In this document: in pieces, positions 1-8,685 of the stretch
Layout: the number at the start of each line of letters is the position of its first letter
Position numbering within the stretch: the stretch's first letter is position 1
Program-made: the position numbers and the translations under genes
NCBI RefSeq assembly: GCF_030160655.1
Contig: NZ_BSOT01000011.1
Location: forward strand, 124,001 to 188,000
DNA from: Agaribacter marinus
Lineage (GTDB): Bacteria > Pseudomonadota > Gammaproteobacteria > Enterobacterales > Alteromonadaceae
DNA: 64,000 nucleotides
Reading direction: 5' to 3'
Notes under the pieces: model-generated
What the model was told of the DNA's origin: nothing
Databases searched by the model: none
The model's input: the letters and a program-made list of their open reading frames with translations, nothing else

Positions 1-303
1 CGCGGCCTGTGCTTGCGCTTCAAGTTCCATTGTTTCTAGCACTAGTTGAGGGTATGTTATATGTAGGCCTGCATCATCAATTGCGACAGAGACAGAAATA
101 CTTCCGGTGGTTTCTTTTCTGTCATCTTTGTCATCAGCGTCACTTATCTCGGTATTATTGCGTTCATAAACCGCTGAAATAGGCGCTTTACCTTCTAATT
201 TTCTTAGGGCGTCTTTTAGTCGCGTGACATTGTCATTTTCTGCAAAGGCGCTAAAAGCGAAAAAACAAATAAATACAGATAAAGGCGCTATTATTTTTTT
301 CAT
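1..303 (-). CDS. Secreted protein, N-terminal fragment (cut by window edge)
   Basis: An open frame runs without a stop from ATG at 303 to the window edge, giving 101 residues. It begins with a clear Sec signal peptide (MKKIIAPLSVFICFFAFSAFA, cleavage after AFA). The mature part starts ENDNVTRLKDALRKLEGKAPIS, is rich in charged residues (a DADDKDDRKE stretch), and ends in an Ala/Gln/Glu-rich segment that looks helical. I do not recognise the family. It is divergent from the DHH phosphoesterase gene, with about 290 bases between them that must hold both promoters. The C-terminus lies outside the window. Confidence 0.6.
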   Translation of the reverse strand, partial: MKKIIAPLSVFICFFAFSAFAENDNVTRLKDALRKLEGKAPISAVYERNNTEISDADDKDDRKETTGSISVSVAIDDAGLHITYPQLVLETMELEAQAQAA

Positions 304-594
304 AGATTTTCTACCACAATGATCAACGGACCTTACGTCCAAATGTTTTAAATTTTGAAGTATTGTGGCTGATATTTTTATGAAAAGTTTCAATGATTTG
401 TAAATGTTTGTGTTTTGATCAGGTTAAACAGGTAACGGGCTTCCCGCTGTCATGCCACTATTTTTGGCACGTAAAATATTTGCTGGCATATCACAGTATT
501 CATTTTGATACCCTATTACCACCAGATTCAACTAAGATTCTTACCAAGAAAAACACCATCGTTGAAAAAACAAATCCATATTGGGAGAATTATT

Positions 595-1554
595 GTGTCT
601 ACCATGACCGCCTCAGTTGAAGATAAGTATCGCTTAGTTACTCGCAGTGACTTTGACGGGTTAGTATGTGCCGTTTTATTAAAAGAAATTGGTTTGATTG
701 ACGAAATCAAATTTGTACATCCTAAAGATATGCAAGATGGCTTAGTGGAAATTACACCCAATGATATAACGACCAACTTGCCTTATGTACCCGGCTGCAA
801 TTTGGCCTTCGACCATCACTTAAGTGAAATGTCGCGTAATTCTGAAAATAACGATCCTAATCATATTATCGACCCTAAAGCGCCATCGGCAGCACGTGTA
901 GTATATGATTATTACGGTGGTAAAGACATTTTCCCAGAGTCTTGGGACGATATGATGGAAGCTGTAGACAAAGCTGACGCGGCGCAATTCACCAGAGATG
1001 AAATACTTAACCCTGAAGGCTGGGTACTGCTTAATTATCTAATGGATAGCAGAACAGGGTTAGGGCGTTTTAGAGAGTTTAGAATCTCGAATTATAGCCT
1101 AATGATGGAACTCATAGATTACTGCCGTAATCATACGATTGAAGAAATTCTTGCCTTACCTGATGTACAGGAACGCGTTGAACTTTACTATGAACATAAA
1201 GATAAATTTGCGGCGCAAATAAAAGAGTGTGCAACGGTTTACGGCAACTTAGTGCTACTTGATTTGCGTGATCAAGAAACCATTTATGCTGGCAATCGTT
1301 TTATGATTTATGCGGCGTACCCAGAATGCAATATATCTATCCACGAAATGTGGGGATTTAGGAAGCAAAACACTGTATTTGCTATCGGAAAATCTATTTT
1401 GAATCGCTCATCCAATACTAACGTTGGCGAACTATGTTTACGCTATGGCGGTGGTGGACATATGGCGGCCGGTACTTGTCAGATATTTGGTAATAGTGAC
1501 GTTGTCGATGCAACAAGAGACGCCTTGATTGCACAAATCAATCAAGACGGCTAA
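595..1554 (+). CDS. DHH/DHHA1 family phosphoesterase (exopolyphosphatase-like)
   Basis: This is a soluble RecJ-like DHH-superfamily phosphoesterase of about 319 residues. Visible signatures are the early DFDG metal-binding motif (SDFDGLVCAVLL), the DHH motif in FDHHLSE, and the DHHA1 motif GGGGHMAAGTC near the C-terminus. The family hydrolyses phosphodiester or phosphoanhydride bonds with manganese; which substrate this member uses (polyphosphate, oligonucleotides, other) cannot be told from the sequence. I place the start at GTG 595, which follows GGGAG at 583-587; ATG 604 in the same frame is the alternative. A longer frame extends upstream but its extra residues look non-coding. A strong hairpin terminator follows at 1581. 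Confidence 0.8.
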   Translation: MSTMTASVEDKYRLVTRSDFDGLVCAVLLKEIGLIDEIKFVHPKDMQDGLVEITPNDITTNLPYVPGCNLAFDHHLSEMSRNSENNDPNHIIDPKAPSAARVVYDYYGGKDIFPESWDDMMEAVDKADAAQFTRDEILNPEGWVLLNYLMDSRTGLGRFREFRISNYSLMMELIDYCRNHTIEEILALPDVQERVELYYEHKDKFAAQIKECATVYGNLVLLDLRDQETIYAGNRFMIYAAYPECNISIHEMWGFRKQNTVFAIGKSILNRSSNTNVGELCLRYGGGGHMAAGTCQIFGNSDVVDATRDALIAQINQDG

Positions 1555-1580
1555 AAGATACGAGATAAACTTAAGGATTC

Positions 1581-1612
1581 AAAAGCGCGACTATCGCGCT
1601 TTTATTTTTTTT
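1581..1612. terminator. Rho-independent terminator, shared by convergent genes
   Basis: AAAAGCGCGA and TCGCGCTTTT form a perfect 10-base-pair stem with a 3-base loop, followed on the plus strand by a run of T. The loop CTA is the reverse complement of the TAG stop of the convergent sulfatase gene, so the hairpin lies across that stop. On the minus strand the stem is followed by TTTTGAATCC, so it may also end the sulfatase transcript. Confidence 0.85.
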
Positions 1613-3219
1613 AGCTTGTCTTCCATTCGTTTTAGAATATCAGGATATTGCTCAATAACATTATGTTGCTCGGCAGCATCTTCTGCTAAATTAAATAGCA
1701 TGGCATGAGGCCTCAATGCTGCATCTACTGTTTTATTGCTTAGCCAAGCCGGTGTTGTACCATCAAACGGCGCAATGTATTTCCATTGATTGTGTCTTAA
1801 ACCGAGGGTAAAGGCTTCTTGTAAACTCCATTCTACGCCACTTTTTTCTGCGTCGAATAGCGCAGGTAAAACATTTTGACTGTCGATTGCTTCATCATTT
1901 TTTAAGGTAATGCCTAGCATATCTGCAAATGACGCATAGAAGTCAATATGGCTAAATAGTGCATCGCTTACACCAGCATTAATTTTCCCTTTATAATAAG
2001 CAATCATTGGTACTCTTGTGCCAGCTTCAAATGCACTATATTTGCCGCCGTTAAAACCTCCACTTGGGTCATGGTCTCCTAGTAATTCAACCGCTTGGTC
2101 AGCATAGCCATCGTCTAGCACGGGTCCATTGTCACTAGAGAACAAAATCAAGGTGTTTTCCAGCAAGCCCTCAGCTTCTAGCGCGTCGACTATCTTGCCA
2201 GTCATCCAATCCATTTGCAGAATTGCATCGCCTCGAGGGCCCATGCCAGATTTACCTTCAAACATTTTGTTGGGTACACGCGGCACGTGAATGTCGTGAA
2301 AAGGAAAATATAAAAAGAAAGGTTGGTCTTTAACATCTTTTATAAAATCAATTGCCTTATCGGTGAATACAAAGGGGAAGTCTTCGTCGACCCATTCGGC
2401 ATTTTTACCGCCCGCCATATAACCAATGCGGCTAATGCCATTTACAATCGTGTCACTGTGTTGATCGTCCGCCTGCTGCTTGAGCAATTCAGGGTTTTCT
2501 CTTCCGACGGGTCGTTGACCAATCTTCTGGCGGTCATAGGTGACTTGGATTGGGTCATTTTCTTCAAGTCCAACAATATGATGATTTTCCAAATAAGCAG
2601 TAGGAACTCTGTCGCCTGTCGCAGGCATTAAAAAGCTGTAGTCAAAGCCAAGTTCTATCGGACCAGGTTTTACTGCTTTATTCCAATCTAAGTAGCCACC
2701 TTCGCCTAAGCCAAGATGCCACTTTCCGACAACTGCGGTTTTGTATCCAGCTTTGCTAAATAAATCGGGTAAAGTATAGCCGTTGTGATCAATTGCCAAA
2801 GGCGCATCCCCTGGCAGAATGGCAGCTTTGTTTCTGAATGCGTATCTGCCAGTCAACATTGATACACGTGATGGCGTGCATGTTGCCGCAGGACTATGCG
2901 CATCGGTAAATCTGATGCCTCCGGCGGCAAGTCTATCTACATTTGGTGTGGCGACCTTAGCGCCATAAGCACCAATATCACCATAACCTAAATCATCAAC
3001 ATAAAAGATGAGTACATTGGGTTTGTCAGTGGACTTTTTGCTCGCGGCCACCGTTGGCGAACTTGTGTCATGTTGAGATTCCGTCGTATCACTAGGTTGC
3101 CCACATCCGGTTAGTGCCATTGCTGATACGGCGGCAATGTACATCAGTTTTTTAGGTGATAAAATTAGCTTTCGGCTATCGTTATTAACCTTGCTAAGTA
3201 TGTTTTTTAATCGTTTCAT
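1591..3219 (-). CDS. Sulfatase (formylglycine-dependent, lipoprotein)
   Basis: A type I sulfatase that would remove sulfate esters from carbohydrate. The N-terminus has a lipoprotein signal with lipobox ALTGC, so the mature enzyme is probably anchored in the envelope. The metal-binding start of the fold is seen in NVLIFYVDDLGYGDIG, and the signature CTPSR (Cys near residue 114) is the site converted to formylglycine by a maturase. The later FSSDNGP and GGKYSAFEAGTRVPM segments are typical of the family. Start is ATG 3219, preceded by GAG at good spacing; TTG at 3234 is less likely. It lies 79 bases downstream of the beta-helix lipoprotein gene on the same strand, probably in one operon. The sulfatase subfamily and substrate position cannot be fixed from the sequence. 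Confidence 0.9.
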   Translation of the reverse strand: MKRLKNILSKVNNDSRKLILSPKKLMYIAAVSAMALTGCGQPSDTTESQHDTSSPTVAASKKSTDKPNVLIFYVDDLGYGDIGAYGAKVATPNVDRLAAGGIRFTDAHSPAATCTPSRVSMLTGRYAFRNKAAILPGDAPLAIDHNGYTLPDLFSKAGYKTAVVGKWHLGLGEGGYLDWNKAVKPGPIELGFDYSFLMPATGDRVPTAYLENHHIVGLEENDPIQVTYDRQKIGQRPVGRENPELLKQQADDQHSDTIVNGISRIGYMAGGKNAEWVDEDFPFVFTDKAIDFIKDVKDQPFFLYFPFHDIHVPRVPNKMFEGKSGMGPRGDAILQMDWMTGKIVDALEAEGLLENTLILFSSDNGPVLDDGYADQAVELLGDHDPSGGFNGGKYSAFEAGTRVPMIAYYKGKINAGVSDALFSHIDFYASFADMLGITLKNDEAIDSQNVLPALFDAEKSGVEWSLQEAFTLGLRHNQWKYIAPFDGTTPAWLSNKTVDAALRPHAMLFNLAEDAAEQHNVIEQYPDILKRMEDKLKKIKAR

Positions 3220-3298
3220 TGCGTTCTCAGTCAATTAGAATTTCTTAATAATTCAGTAAGTAAGCTAAATATTCAAACATTTGTTCTTAAAAGAAAAT

Positions 3299-4999
3299 TT
3301 AAGGTAAATAATAGGCTTTGAATGTTTCCCACTCGTTAAGCAATTGCCCAATCCAGGTAGGCCGAGTACCCAAGCGTTTTTCTAGCTGCGCTTCATATAA
3401 CGATGGCGGTTGTACGTGTTCTCCTAGGCTATCTACGTATTCAACGTTATTCTCATTTACATTCTCTATGTTCCCTTTATACCCAACGATGATAGGGTTG
3501 ACTGCGGTTAGAAAACCGTATCTATTTTCTACCTGTGTCGGTATTTTCCAAAAATCCAATGTGCCATCAAACCATTCACCTACTTTTTCGCCTGTTTGGG
3601 TAAAATTCCAAACGACTAAACCGCCCAGATGATTGGGTAAGGTTGTATAGTTGCCGCCCCAGCCGCCAAAGCCATATGACTCAATTTGATCAAACAGTGT
3701 ATGCCGAGGATACACTGAATGCGTGTCGAACCCACGGGATGTCGGGCTGTTAAAATGCCAAACTACGGTACCTACAGACAAATGGGATACACTCGGACCA
3801 TGCCATTGTCCTTTATTGGTAACGTCTAGATTAAGGCCTACAAGGTTGCGGGTACCAAATGTCACGTTGAAGGTGTTGTGACCGCGATTACCATCGATGA
3901 CATTTAGCAAAATGCTGTTTGCGATGCCGCCAGTAATCGTTACCGCGCCTGAGATATCAGAGAACCTTAGGTTTTTAGCCCAAGAATGCCTAGTTTTTGA
4001 TAGTTTTATTGCCGAGTAGCCACTGTCATGTATGGCGTTTTTGTGATGTTCAAATTCTTCTTTGAAATTCCCGATAAAGTGTAGGTTTTCAATCCCTACA
4101 TTTTTGATCATGTTTGTTTTACCAACGGCCCATCCGTATTGACTATTTATATTTGTGAGCAGCGGCTTTTTGAGCGTGATACGTTTGCCACTGACTTTTA
4201 AGATCTCATGGCTTTCAGATACCATGACACCTTGAGTATTGATACGTTTCCATATATCTCGTGGCGTTTTACCCTGTAAAAACTCTTTGTTTGCCTCAAC
4301 GTTTTCCATTTCAAGCGTAATTACGTCACCAGCATTTAATCCAGAAGTGTCTGAGACTACAATCGCTAGATCACCAAACTTTGCGTTGGCTGTGACAAGG
4401 GTTTTAAATACATAGTCGCGTTTTTTGATATTGGATGTAGGATGTGCTTCTCCTTTCGGTAAGAAAGTGATCATCGAAGGTACCGTCCATAGCTTATTTG
4501 GATCTTGTGGTGCAAGCGGGTACTTCATGAACAATTGCGTACTAAGGCCGTTTTCACCATTACCTAGACCGCTGCCTCTTAATACAATCTTGGAAGACGA
4601 TATACGCAAACCAAAGCGTCTATTCTCTTGTTCATTCACTAGGTATTTTCCGGGAGGGAAATATACGATGCCGCCGTTGTTCTTTTCAGCAGCGTCAATG
4701 GTTTGTTGAATTGCATCTCGATCTTCTACGTCGTCATTTGGTATAGCACCATAGTCAGATACAGAAAATATTGGCAAGTTGGAAGTTGGAATTGCACTTT
4801 CAGAGTAATTTACGCCCGCGTGTGAAAAGTCGACTGCATTGGGATAAAGCCGAGTGTCATTTTTGCGACCTTCCTCTTTTAGGTGTTGGCTTGTTGTGCT
4901 GCAAGCCATAAACGCAAGCGACAATATACTGAGTACGACGATTCTGTGCGTTTGGTGGACTGATTTCTTTTTATAAGCTGACGATATAGCACTGAACAT
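3299..4999 (-). CDS. Pectate-lyase-superfamily right-handed beta-helix lipoprotein
   Basis: A 566-residue exported protein with lipobox LAFMAC. After a linker it has the N-terminal module usual in Pectate_lyase_3 / GH28-like beta-helix enzymes: FSVSDYGAIPNDDVEDRDAIQQTID, then GGIVYFPPGKYLV. The body has the repeated short strands expected of a beta-helix (VLRGSGLGNGENG, SAIKLSKTRHSWAKNLRFSDISG). By position it is a candidate depolymerase, lyase or hydrolase for the uronate polysaccharide of this locus. I cannot assign it to a known PL or GH family, nor name its catalytic residues. Start ATG 4999 is preferred over TTG 5014. It is divergent from the DUF4861 gene, with the candidate operator at 5050 between them. 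Confidence 0.8.
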   Translation of the reverse strand: MFSAISSAYKKKSVHQTHRIVVLSILSLAFMACSTTSQHLKEEGRKNDTRLYPNAVDFSHAGVNYSESAIPTSNLPIFSVSDYGAIPNDDVEDRDAIQQTIDAAEKNNGGIVYFPPGKYLVNEQENRRFGLRISSSKIVLRGSGLGNGENGLSTQLFMKYPLAPQDPNKLWTVPSMITFLPKGEAHPTSNIKKRDYVFKTLVTANAKFGDLAIVVSDTSGLNAGDVITLEMENVEANKEFLQGKTPRDIWKRINTQGVMVSESHEILKVSGKRITLKKPLLTNINSQYGWAVGKTNMIKNVGIENLHFIGNFKEEFEHHKNAIHDSGYSAIKLSKTRHSWAKNLRFSDISGAVTITGGIANSILLNVIDGNRGHNTFNVTFGTRNLVGLNLDVTNKGQWHGPSVSHLSVGTVVWHFNSPTSRGFDTHSVYPRHTLFDQIESYGFGGWGGNYTTLPNHLGGLVVWNFTQTGEKVGEWFDGTLDFWKIPTQVENRYGFLTAVNPIIVGYKGNIENVNENNVEYVDSLGEHVQPPSLYEAQLEKRLGTRPTWIGQLLNEWETFKAYYLP

Positions 5000-5049
5000 G
5001 AATATGGGTTCCAAATGTAAAATTTTTGTTGCAAGATAATCATACTTAC

Positions 5050-5060
5050 TTGTATGATAA
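5050..5060. promoter_or_regulatory. Candidate GntR/FadR-type operator
   Basis: TTGTATGATAA lies between the divergent beta-helix lipoprotein and DUF4861 genes. The same 11 bases occur on the opposite strand at 17674-17684 before the TonB receptor gene. A near copy (9 of 11) is at 6168. The word resembles the TNGTNNNACNA operators known for FadR-subfamily regulators, one of which is encoded at 9983-10726. Binding by that protein is inferred. Confidence 0.45.
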
Positions 5061-5182
5061 GTTACAAGTGTTAGGTGGATTTGCGCATGTGTTTTCTAAA
5101 CTAACGTTTACGCAAAATAAAATTTGCATGAATATCATTAACCCCTGAGTCAACAAAGAAGAACATTACATGGAGTCGGTAG

Positions 5183-6097
5183 ATGAAATCCCTTAGACAT
5201 TTTTTAGCAGGTGCGATTGTATTAGCGTTATGTCAAGGATGCAGCGTCAATCAAGACGATGTGCAAAACGCCGCTGAACTTAGTGGTGGAGTGAAGGCTA
5301 AAACGTTTGCACGATTTGTCCCCGAAAGAGCGGATGATTTTGCGTGGGAAAATGATGTCATTGCTTTTCGTGCATTCGGACCTGCCTTGCGAAACGGAAC
5401 CGAAAACTCAGGTATAGATTGCTGGTTAAAGCGGGTTAATTACCCAATTATTGACAAGTGGTATAAGTTAGCACTAGAAGACAATGTTAGTTATCACGAA
5501 GACAATGGTGAGGGGCTAGATAATTATCATGTCGGTGACTCTGCTGGTTGCGGCGGGACCGCAATATGGAAAAACAATACTAGGAATCCCTTAGAAACGT
5601 TCACCGATTGGAAAATACTTTCTCAGAGTGACGCTAAAACTGAATTCGTTTTGACTTACGAAAATACCATAGATGGCAAAGCCTACAAAGAGACTAAACA
5701 TGTGAGTATTGAATTGGGTCAACGTGTTTATAGTGTAGTGTCAACTTTCTATATCAATAACCAACCAGCAAAAAACATTCAAGTGGCTGTGGGGGTTGCA
5801 ACACATGATGGATTGGCTGCGCCTACTTGGGACAAAAATGAAGGGTGGTTAGCGGCTTGGGAAGTTAAGGACGGTTATGGACTAGGGACAGGCGTGGTTG
5901 TTGACGTAAGTAGACTTATAGATGTACAAATTATTGATGAGCCTGACAAAAAAGATAAAAGTCATGCCTTATTGATTGTCAGTACGGATAAAAAGGGACA
6001 GGTGCGTTACTCCGCAGGTTACGGATGGGAAAAAGCAGGTGTTATTACTAGCGCGAAACAATGGCAACAATATTTGTCTCGGCAGGCTAGAAAATAG
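5183..6097 (+). CDS. DUF4861 family lipoprotein
   Basis: A 304-residue exported protein with lipobox LCQGC near residue 20. The sequence carries features I associate with DUF4861: the opening ARFVPERADDFAWEND, then FRAFGPALRNG, SGIDCWLKRVNYPIIDKWY and the Gly/Cys turn GDSAGCGG. DUF4861 proteins are common in loci for pectin, alginate or ulvan breakdown; their biochemical role was not established as far as I know. Conserved aromatic and acidic residues suggest carbohydrate handling in the periplasm. It is the first gene of a plus-strand run leading to kduI and the TRAP transporter. A 122-base gap before kduI holds a second operator-like word, so kduI may also have its own promoter. Confidence 0.8.
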   Translation: MKSLRHFLAGAIVLALCQGCSVNQDDVQNAAELSGGVKAKTFARFVPERADDFAWENDVIAFRAFGPALRNGTENSGIDCWLKRVNYPIIDKWYKLALEDNVSYHEDNGEGLDNYHVGDSAGCGGTAIWKNNTRNPLETFTDWKILSQSDAKTEFVLTYENTIDGKAYKETKHVSIELGQRVYSVVSTFYINNQPAKNIQVAVGVATHDGLAAPTWDKNEGWLAAWEVKDGYGLGTGVVVDVSRLIDVQIIDEPDKKDKSHALLIVSTDKKGQVRYSAGYGWEKAGVITSAKQWQQYLSRQARK

Positions 6098-6167
6098 CAG
6101 GTATGTAAATTTAGATAGCCAATAAATAGAAATATTATTTACTTATTATGTTGTAACTTATATGACA

Positions 6168-6178
6168 ACGTATGATAA
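6168..6178. promoter_or_regulatory. Candidate operator upstream of kduI
   Basis: ACGTATGATAA matches the word at 5050 (TTGTATGATAA) at 9 of 11 positions and lies 42 bases before the kduI start. The adjoining TTGTAACTTATATGACAA (6151-6168) contains TTGT and ACAA half-sites facing each other, as expected for a dimeric GntR-type repressor. This is inferred from sequence only. Confidence 0.35.
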
Positions 6179-6219
6179 TTTATGTGCAAACAAGCAATGC
6201 TCAAAATGGATAGCAAAAT

Positions 6220-7062
6220 ATGAATACAAATTATAAAACGCTTTATGCAATTGGCCCTAATGAGGCTAGGGCATTCGATACTAAAGCGCTTCGTGAAAAC
6301 TTTCTTGCACAAGGGTTATTCGAGGACGATAAGGTTAATTTAGTCTGTACACACTACGACAGATACATAGTAGGAGGTGTGCGGCCTATATCCATAGAAG
6401 TGCCATTAGAGACTATTGACCCATTAAAAAGCGCTTATTTTTTGGAAAGACGGGAACTTGGAGTTGTCAATATCGGTAGCACAGGAACAGTAAGTGTGGA
6501 CGGTGAACGCTATACACTTAACAACAAAGAAGCGTTATACATTGGTAAGGGAGCTAAAACCGTTACTTTCGAAAGTAACAGTGCGAATGAGCCGGCTACA
6601 TTCTATTTAAACTCAGCACCGGCACATCACCATTACCCTAACAAGAAAATTGGTAGAGAAGATGCCACTGTGCTTGAAATGGGTTCATTAGAAACGTCAA
6701 ATGAACGCACAATTTATCAATTGATAATCGAGGGTGTAGTGGAAACCTGTCAATTGCAGATGGGGATTACTTGCCTTAAACCCGGCAGCGTATGGAATAC
6801 ATTGCCTGCGCATCAGCACGATCGTCGTATGGAAGCGTACTTATATTTCGACGTGCCTGACAATCAAGCTGTTTGTCATATCATGGGAGAGCCCAATGAG
6901 ACCCGTTTAATTTGGGCAGGTGATCAAGAGGCTGTCATCTCACCGCCGTGGTCAATTCATTGTGGTTCAGGCTCTGCAAGTTATGCCTTTGTTTGGGGCA
7001 TGGCCGGTGAAAATCTTGATTACAGCGACATGGATAAATATCCGGCCGATGCATTGCGTTGA
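6220..7062 (+). CDS. kduI: 5-dehydro-4-deoxy-D-glucuronate isomerase
   Basis: KduI converts 4-deoxy-5-ketouronate (from unsaturated uronates made by lyases plus GH88/GH105 enzymes) into 3-deoxy-D-glycero-2,5-hexodiulosonate, in the cytoplasm. At 280 residues it has the normal family length, and it aligns by eye from AIGPNEARAFDTKALRENFL to the end. The zinc site is intact: the HQH...E cluster in PAHQHDRRMEAY and the later His in PPWSIHCG. The next enzyme of the path, KduD, is not in the window. Its presence links the locus to a polysaccharide cleaved by beta-elimination, which agrees with the GH105 gene on the other strand. Confidence 0.95.
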   Translation: MNTNYKTLYAIGPNEARAFDTKALRENFLAQGLFEDDKVNLVCTHYDRYIVGGVRPISIEVPLETIDPLKSAYFLERRELGVVNIGSTGTVSVDGERYTLNNKEALYIGKGAKTVTFESNSANEPATFYLNSAPAHHHYPNKKIGREDATVLEMGSLETSNERTIYQLIIEGVVETCQLQMGITCLKPGSVWNTLPAHQHDRRMEAYLYFDVPDNQAVCHIMGEPNETRLIWAGDQEAVISPPWSIHCGSGSASYAFVWGMAGENLDYSDMDKYPADALR

Positions 7063-7151
7063 TTAAACGCTGGACCTTGACTTTAGATATTTTGACGAGC
7101 TGTTTACGCGTGTGTTCTCAGCACTCGCATTGTCATTCCAGAGGATGTTAC

Positions 7152-8183
7152 ATGTTGTTACGCACCGCCTTTTTAGCCAGATTAGTGATGGGTCGAGCAT
7201 TAAGAGTTACTGCGATATTGACATTATTCTCGCTAATAAATGCTTGTGCAGATAAGAGTGATGTCAAAATAATTCGCATTGGACACACCTTAGATACAAA
7301 GCATTCTGTGCACCAAGCGCTGATCCAGTTGGGAGAACGGTTAAGTCATTATTCTAATGGGCGCATGGTAGTAAAAATATACCCGGTCGGTCAGTTGGGT
7401 TCTGAAAGACAAATGGTCGAGTTGCTTCAAATCGGCAGTTTAGCGATAACCAAAGTGTCTGCCGCTACTCTGGAGGGGTTTTCTGAAGACATGAAGTTAT
7501 ACGGTTTACCCTATGTGTTTTCGTCTAAAGAGCAACGTTTTCAGGTGCTAAATGGAGATATAGGGCACGATATCTTAGCCTCGTTAAATGGCGCGCATTT
7601 GATCGGCTTAGGATATATGGATGCGGGTAGCAGAAGCTTTTATACTTGTGACAAGGCCGTAAACGGTCCAGAAGATGTCGTTGGCAAGAACATTCGCGTG
7701 ATGAATAGCCAAAATGCGGTAAATATGATCGGACATTTTGGTGGCGCAGGCACTCCTCTGTCGTGGGGCGAACTTTATGCCGCATTGCAACAGGGGGTCG
7801 TTGACGGTGCTGAAAACAATCCACCCTCTTATTTTACTTCACGCCATTATGAGGTATGTAAGTTTTATACCTTAAATGAACACACGTCTATTCCTGATGT
7901 TGTCGTTGCCAGCAAACATATATTTGATTCACTGAGCGAAGAGGAACAGAAGTGGCTAATTAAAGCCACGGATGATGCTGTAAATTTGCAAATTGCTTTA
8001 TGGGATGAAGCCGAACAAGATGCGTTGAAAAAGTTAGAAGCGGCGGGTGTTACCATAGCTTACCCAGATAAAGCGCCTTTCATTGAAGCGGTAAAACCTA
8101 TGCATTTACAGCATAAAAATGATGTGATTGGGGCTTATCTTTCACGGATAAATCAATCTCAAATAGCAGGGCAGAAGGAATGA
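7152..8183 (+). CDS. dctP: TRAP transporter substrate-binding protein (DctP family)
   Basis: A periplasmic solute-binding protein of the TRAP class, about 343 residues. A signal sequence ends in a lipobox-like LINAC, so it may be lipid-anchored. Family motifs include IRIGHTLDTKHSVHQAL at the mature N-terminus, the QLGSERQMVELLQ segment, and VMNSQNAVNMIGHFGGAGTPLSWGELYAALQQGVVDGAENNP, which holds the Arg/Asn carboxylate-binding region typical of DctP. The likely cargo is an acidic sugar such as an unsaturated or 4-deoxy uronate. I chose ATG 7152, which follows GAGG; the frame also extends to TTG 7059 but that would overlap kduI. The stop overlaps the dctQ start by 4 bases. Confidence 0.9.
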   Translation: MLLRTAFLARLVMGRALRVTAILTLFSLINACADKSDVKIIRIGHTLDTKHSVHQALIQLGERLSHYSNGRMVVKIYPVGQLGSERQMVELLQIGSLAITKVSAATLEGFSEDMKLYGLPYVFSSKEQRFQVLNGDIGHDILASLNGAHLIGLGYMDAGSRSFYTCDKAVNGPEDVVGKNIRVMNSQNAVNMIGHFGGAGTPLSWGELYAALQQGVVDGAENNPPSYFTSRHYEVCKFYTLNEHTSIPDVVVASKHIFDSLSEEEQKWLIKATDDAVNLQIALWDEAEQDALKKLEAAGVTIAYPDKAPFIEAVKPMHLQHKNDVIGAYLSRINQSQIAGQKE

Positions 8184-8680
8184 GAGCGCTTACCAACCTT
8201 ACGATGTTTCTAAATAAAGCCGTTGAATACCTAGTCAGTAGCTTTATGGGATTAATTGTTGTCGCGATATGCTGGCAAGTGTTTTCTCGATATATTTTGG
8301 GTTCACCAAGTGCTATTTCTGGTGAACTAGCACGATATTTATTAATTTGGATTGGTCTCTTTGGTGCCGCCCATGGCTATCGTCACCGTGTGCATTTAAG
8401 TCTCTCGCTTTTTACTGAGAAATTTTCTGAGCTTGGACAAAAACTCACACGATTGTTGAGTCATGTCATGGTATTTTGCTTCGCAATTGCAGTCATGTGT
8501 GTAGGAGGGATTAAACTCGTACTATTAACGTTACAACCTGTGCAGTTATCCCCAGTATTAGAAATAAAAATTGCTTATGTATATGTGGCGATTCCTGTTG
8601 TTGGCGTAATTATCGCCATCAACGCCTTGGTATTTTTGTTATCAGAAATGCGCAACTCAATTGCATCAACAAAAGGGTAA
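8180..8680 (+). CDS. dctQ: TRAP transporter small permease (DctQ family)
   Basis: A 166-residue membrane protein with four predicted hydrophobic segments and the DctQ pattern in the second helix (VFSRYILGSPSAISGELARYLLIWIGLFGA) followed by the HRVHLSL loop. It pairs with the large permease DctM to form the sodium-driven membrane part of the TRAP transporter. Its ATG overlaps the dctP stop (ATGA), indicating translational coupling, and AAGGA sits directly before the start. The dctM gene begins 5 bases after its stop. Confidence 0.9.
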   Translation: MRALTNLTMFLNKAVEYLVSSFMGLIVVAICWQVFSRYILGSPSAISGELARYLLIWIGLFGAAHGYRHRVHLSLSLFTEKFSELGQKLTRLLSHVMVFCFAIAVMCVGGIKLVLLTLQPVQLSPVLEIKIAYVYVAIPVVGVIIAINALVFLLSEMRNSIASTKG

Positions 8681-8685
8681 GAACT

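Noticed and set aside
393-620. 75-residue frame in the gap before the DHH phosphoesterase gene
   Set aside because: It overlaps the start of the DHH gene in another frame, has no family match and no ribosome site. The gap more likely holds two divergent promoters.
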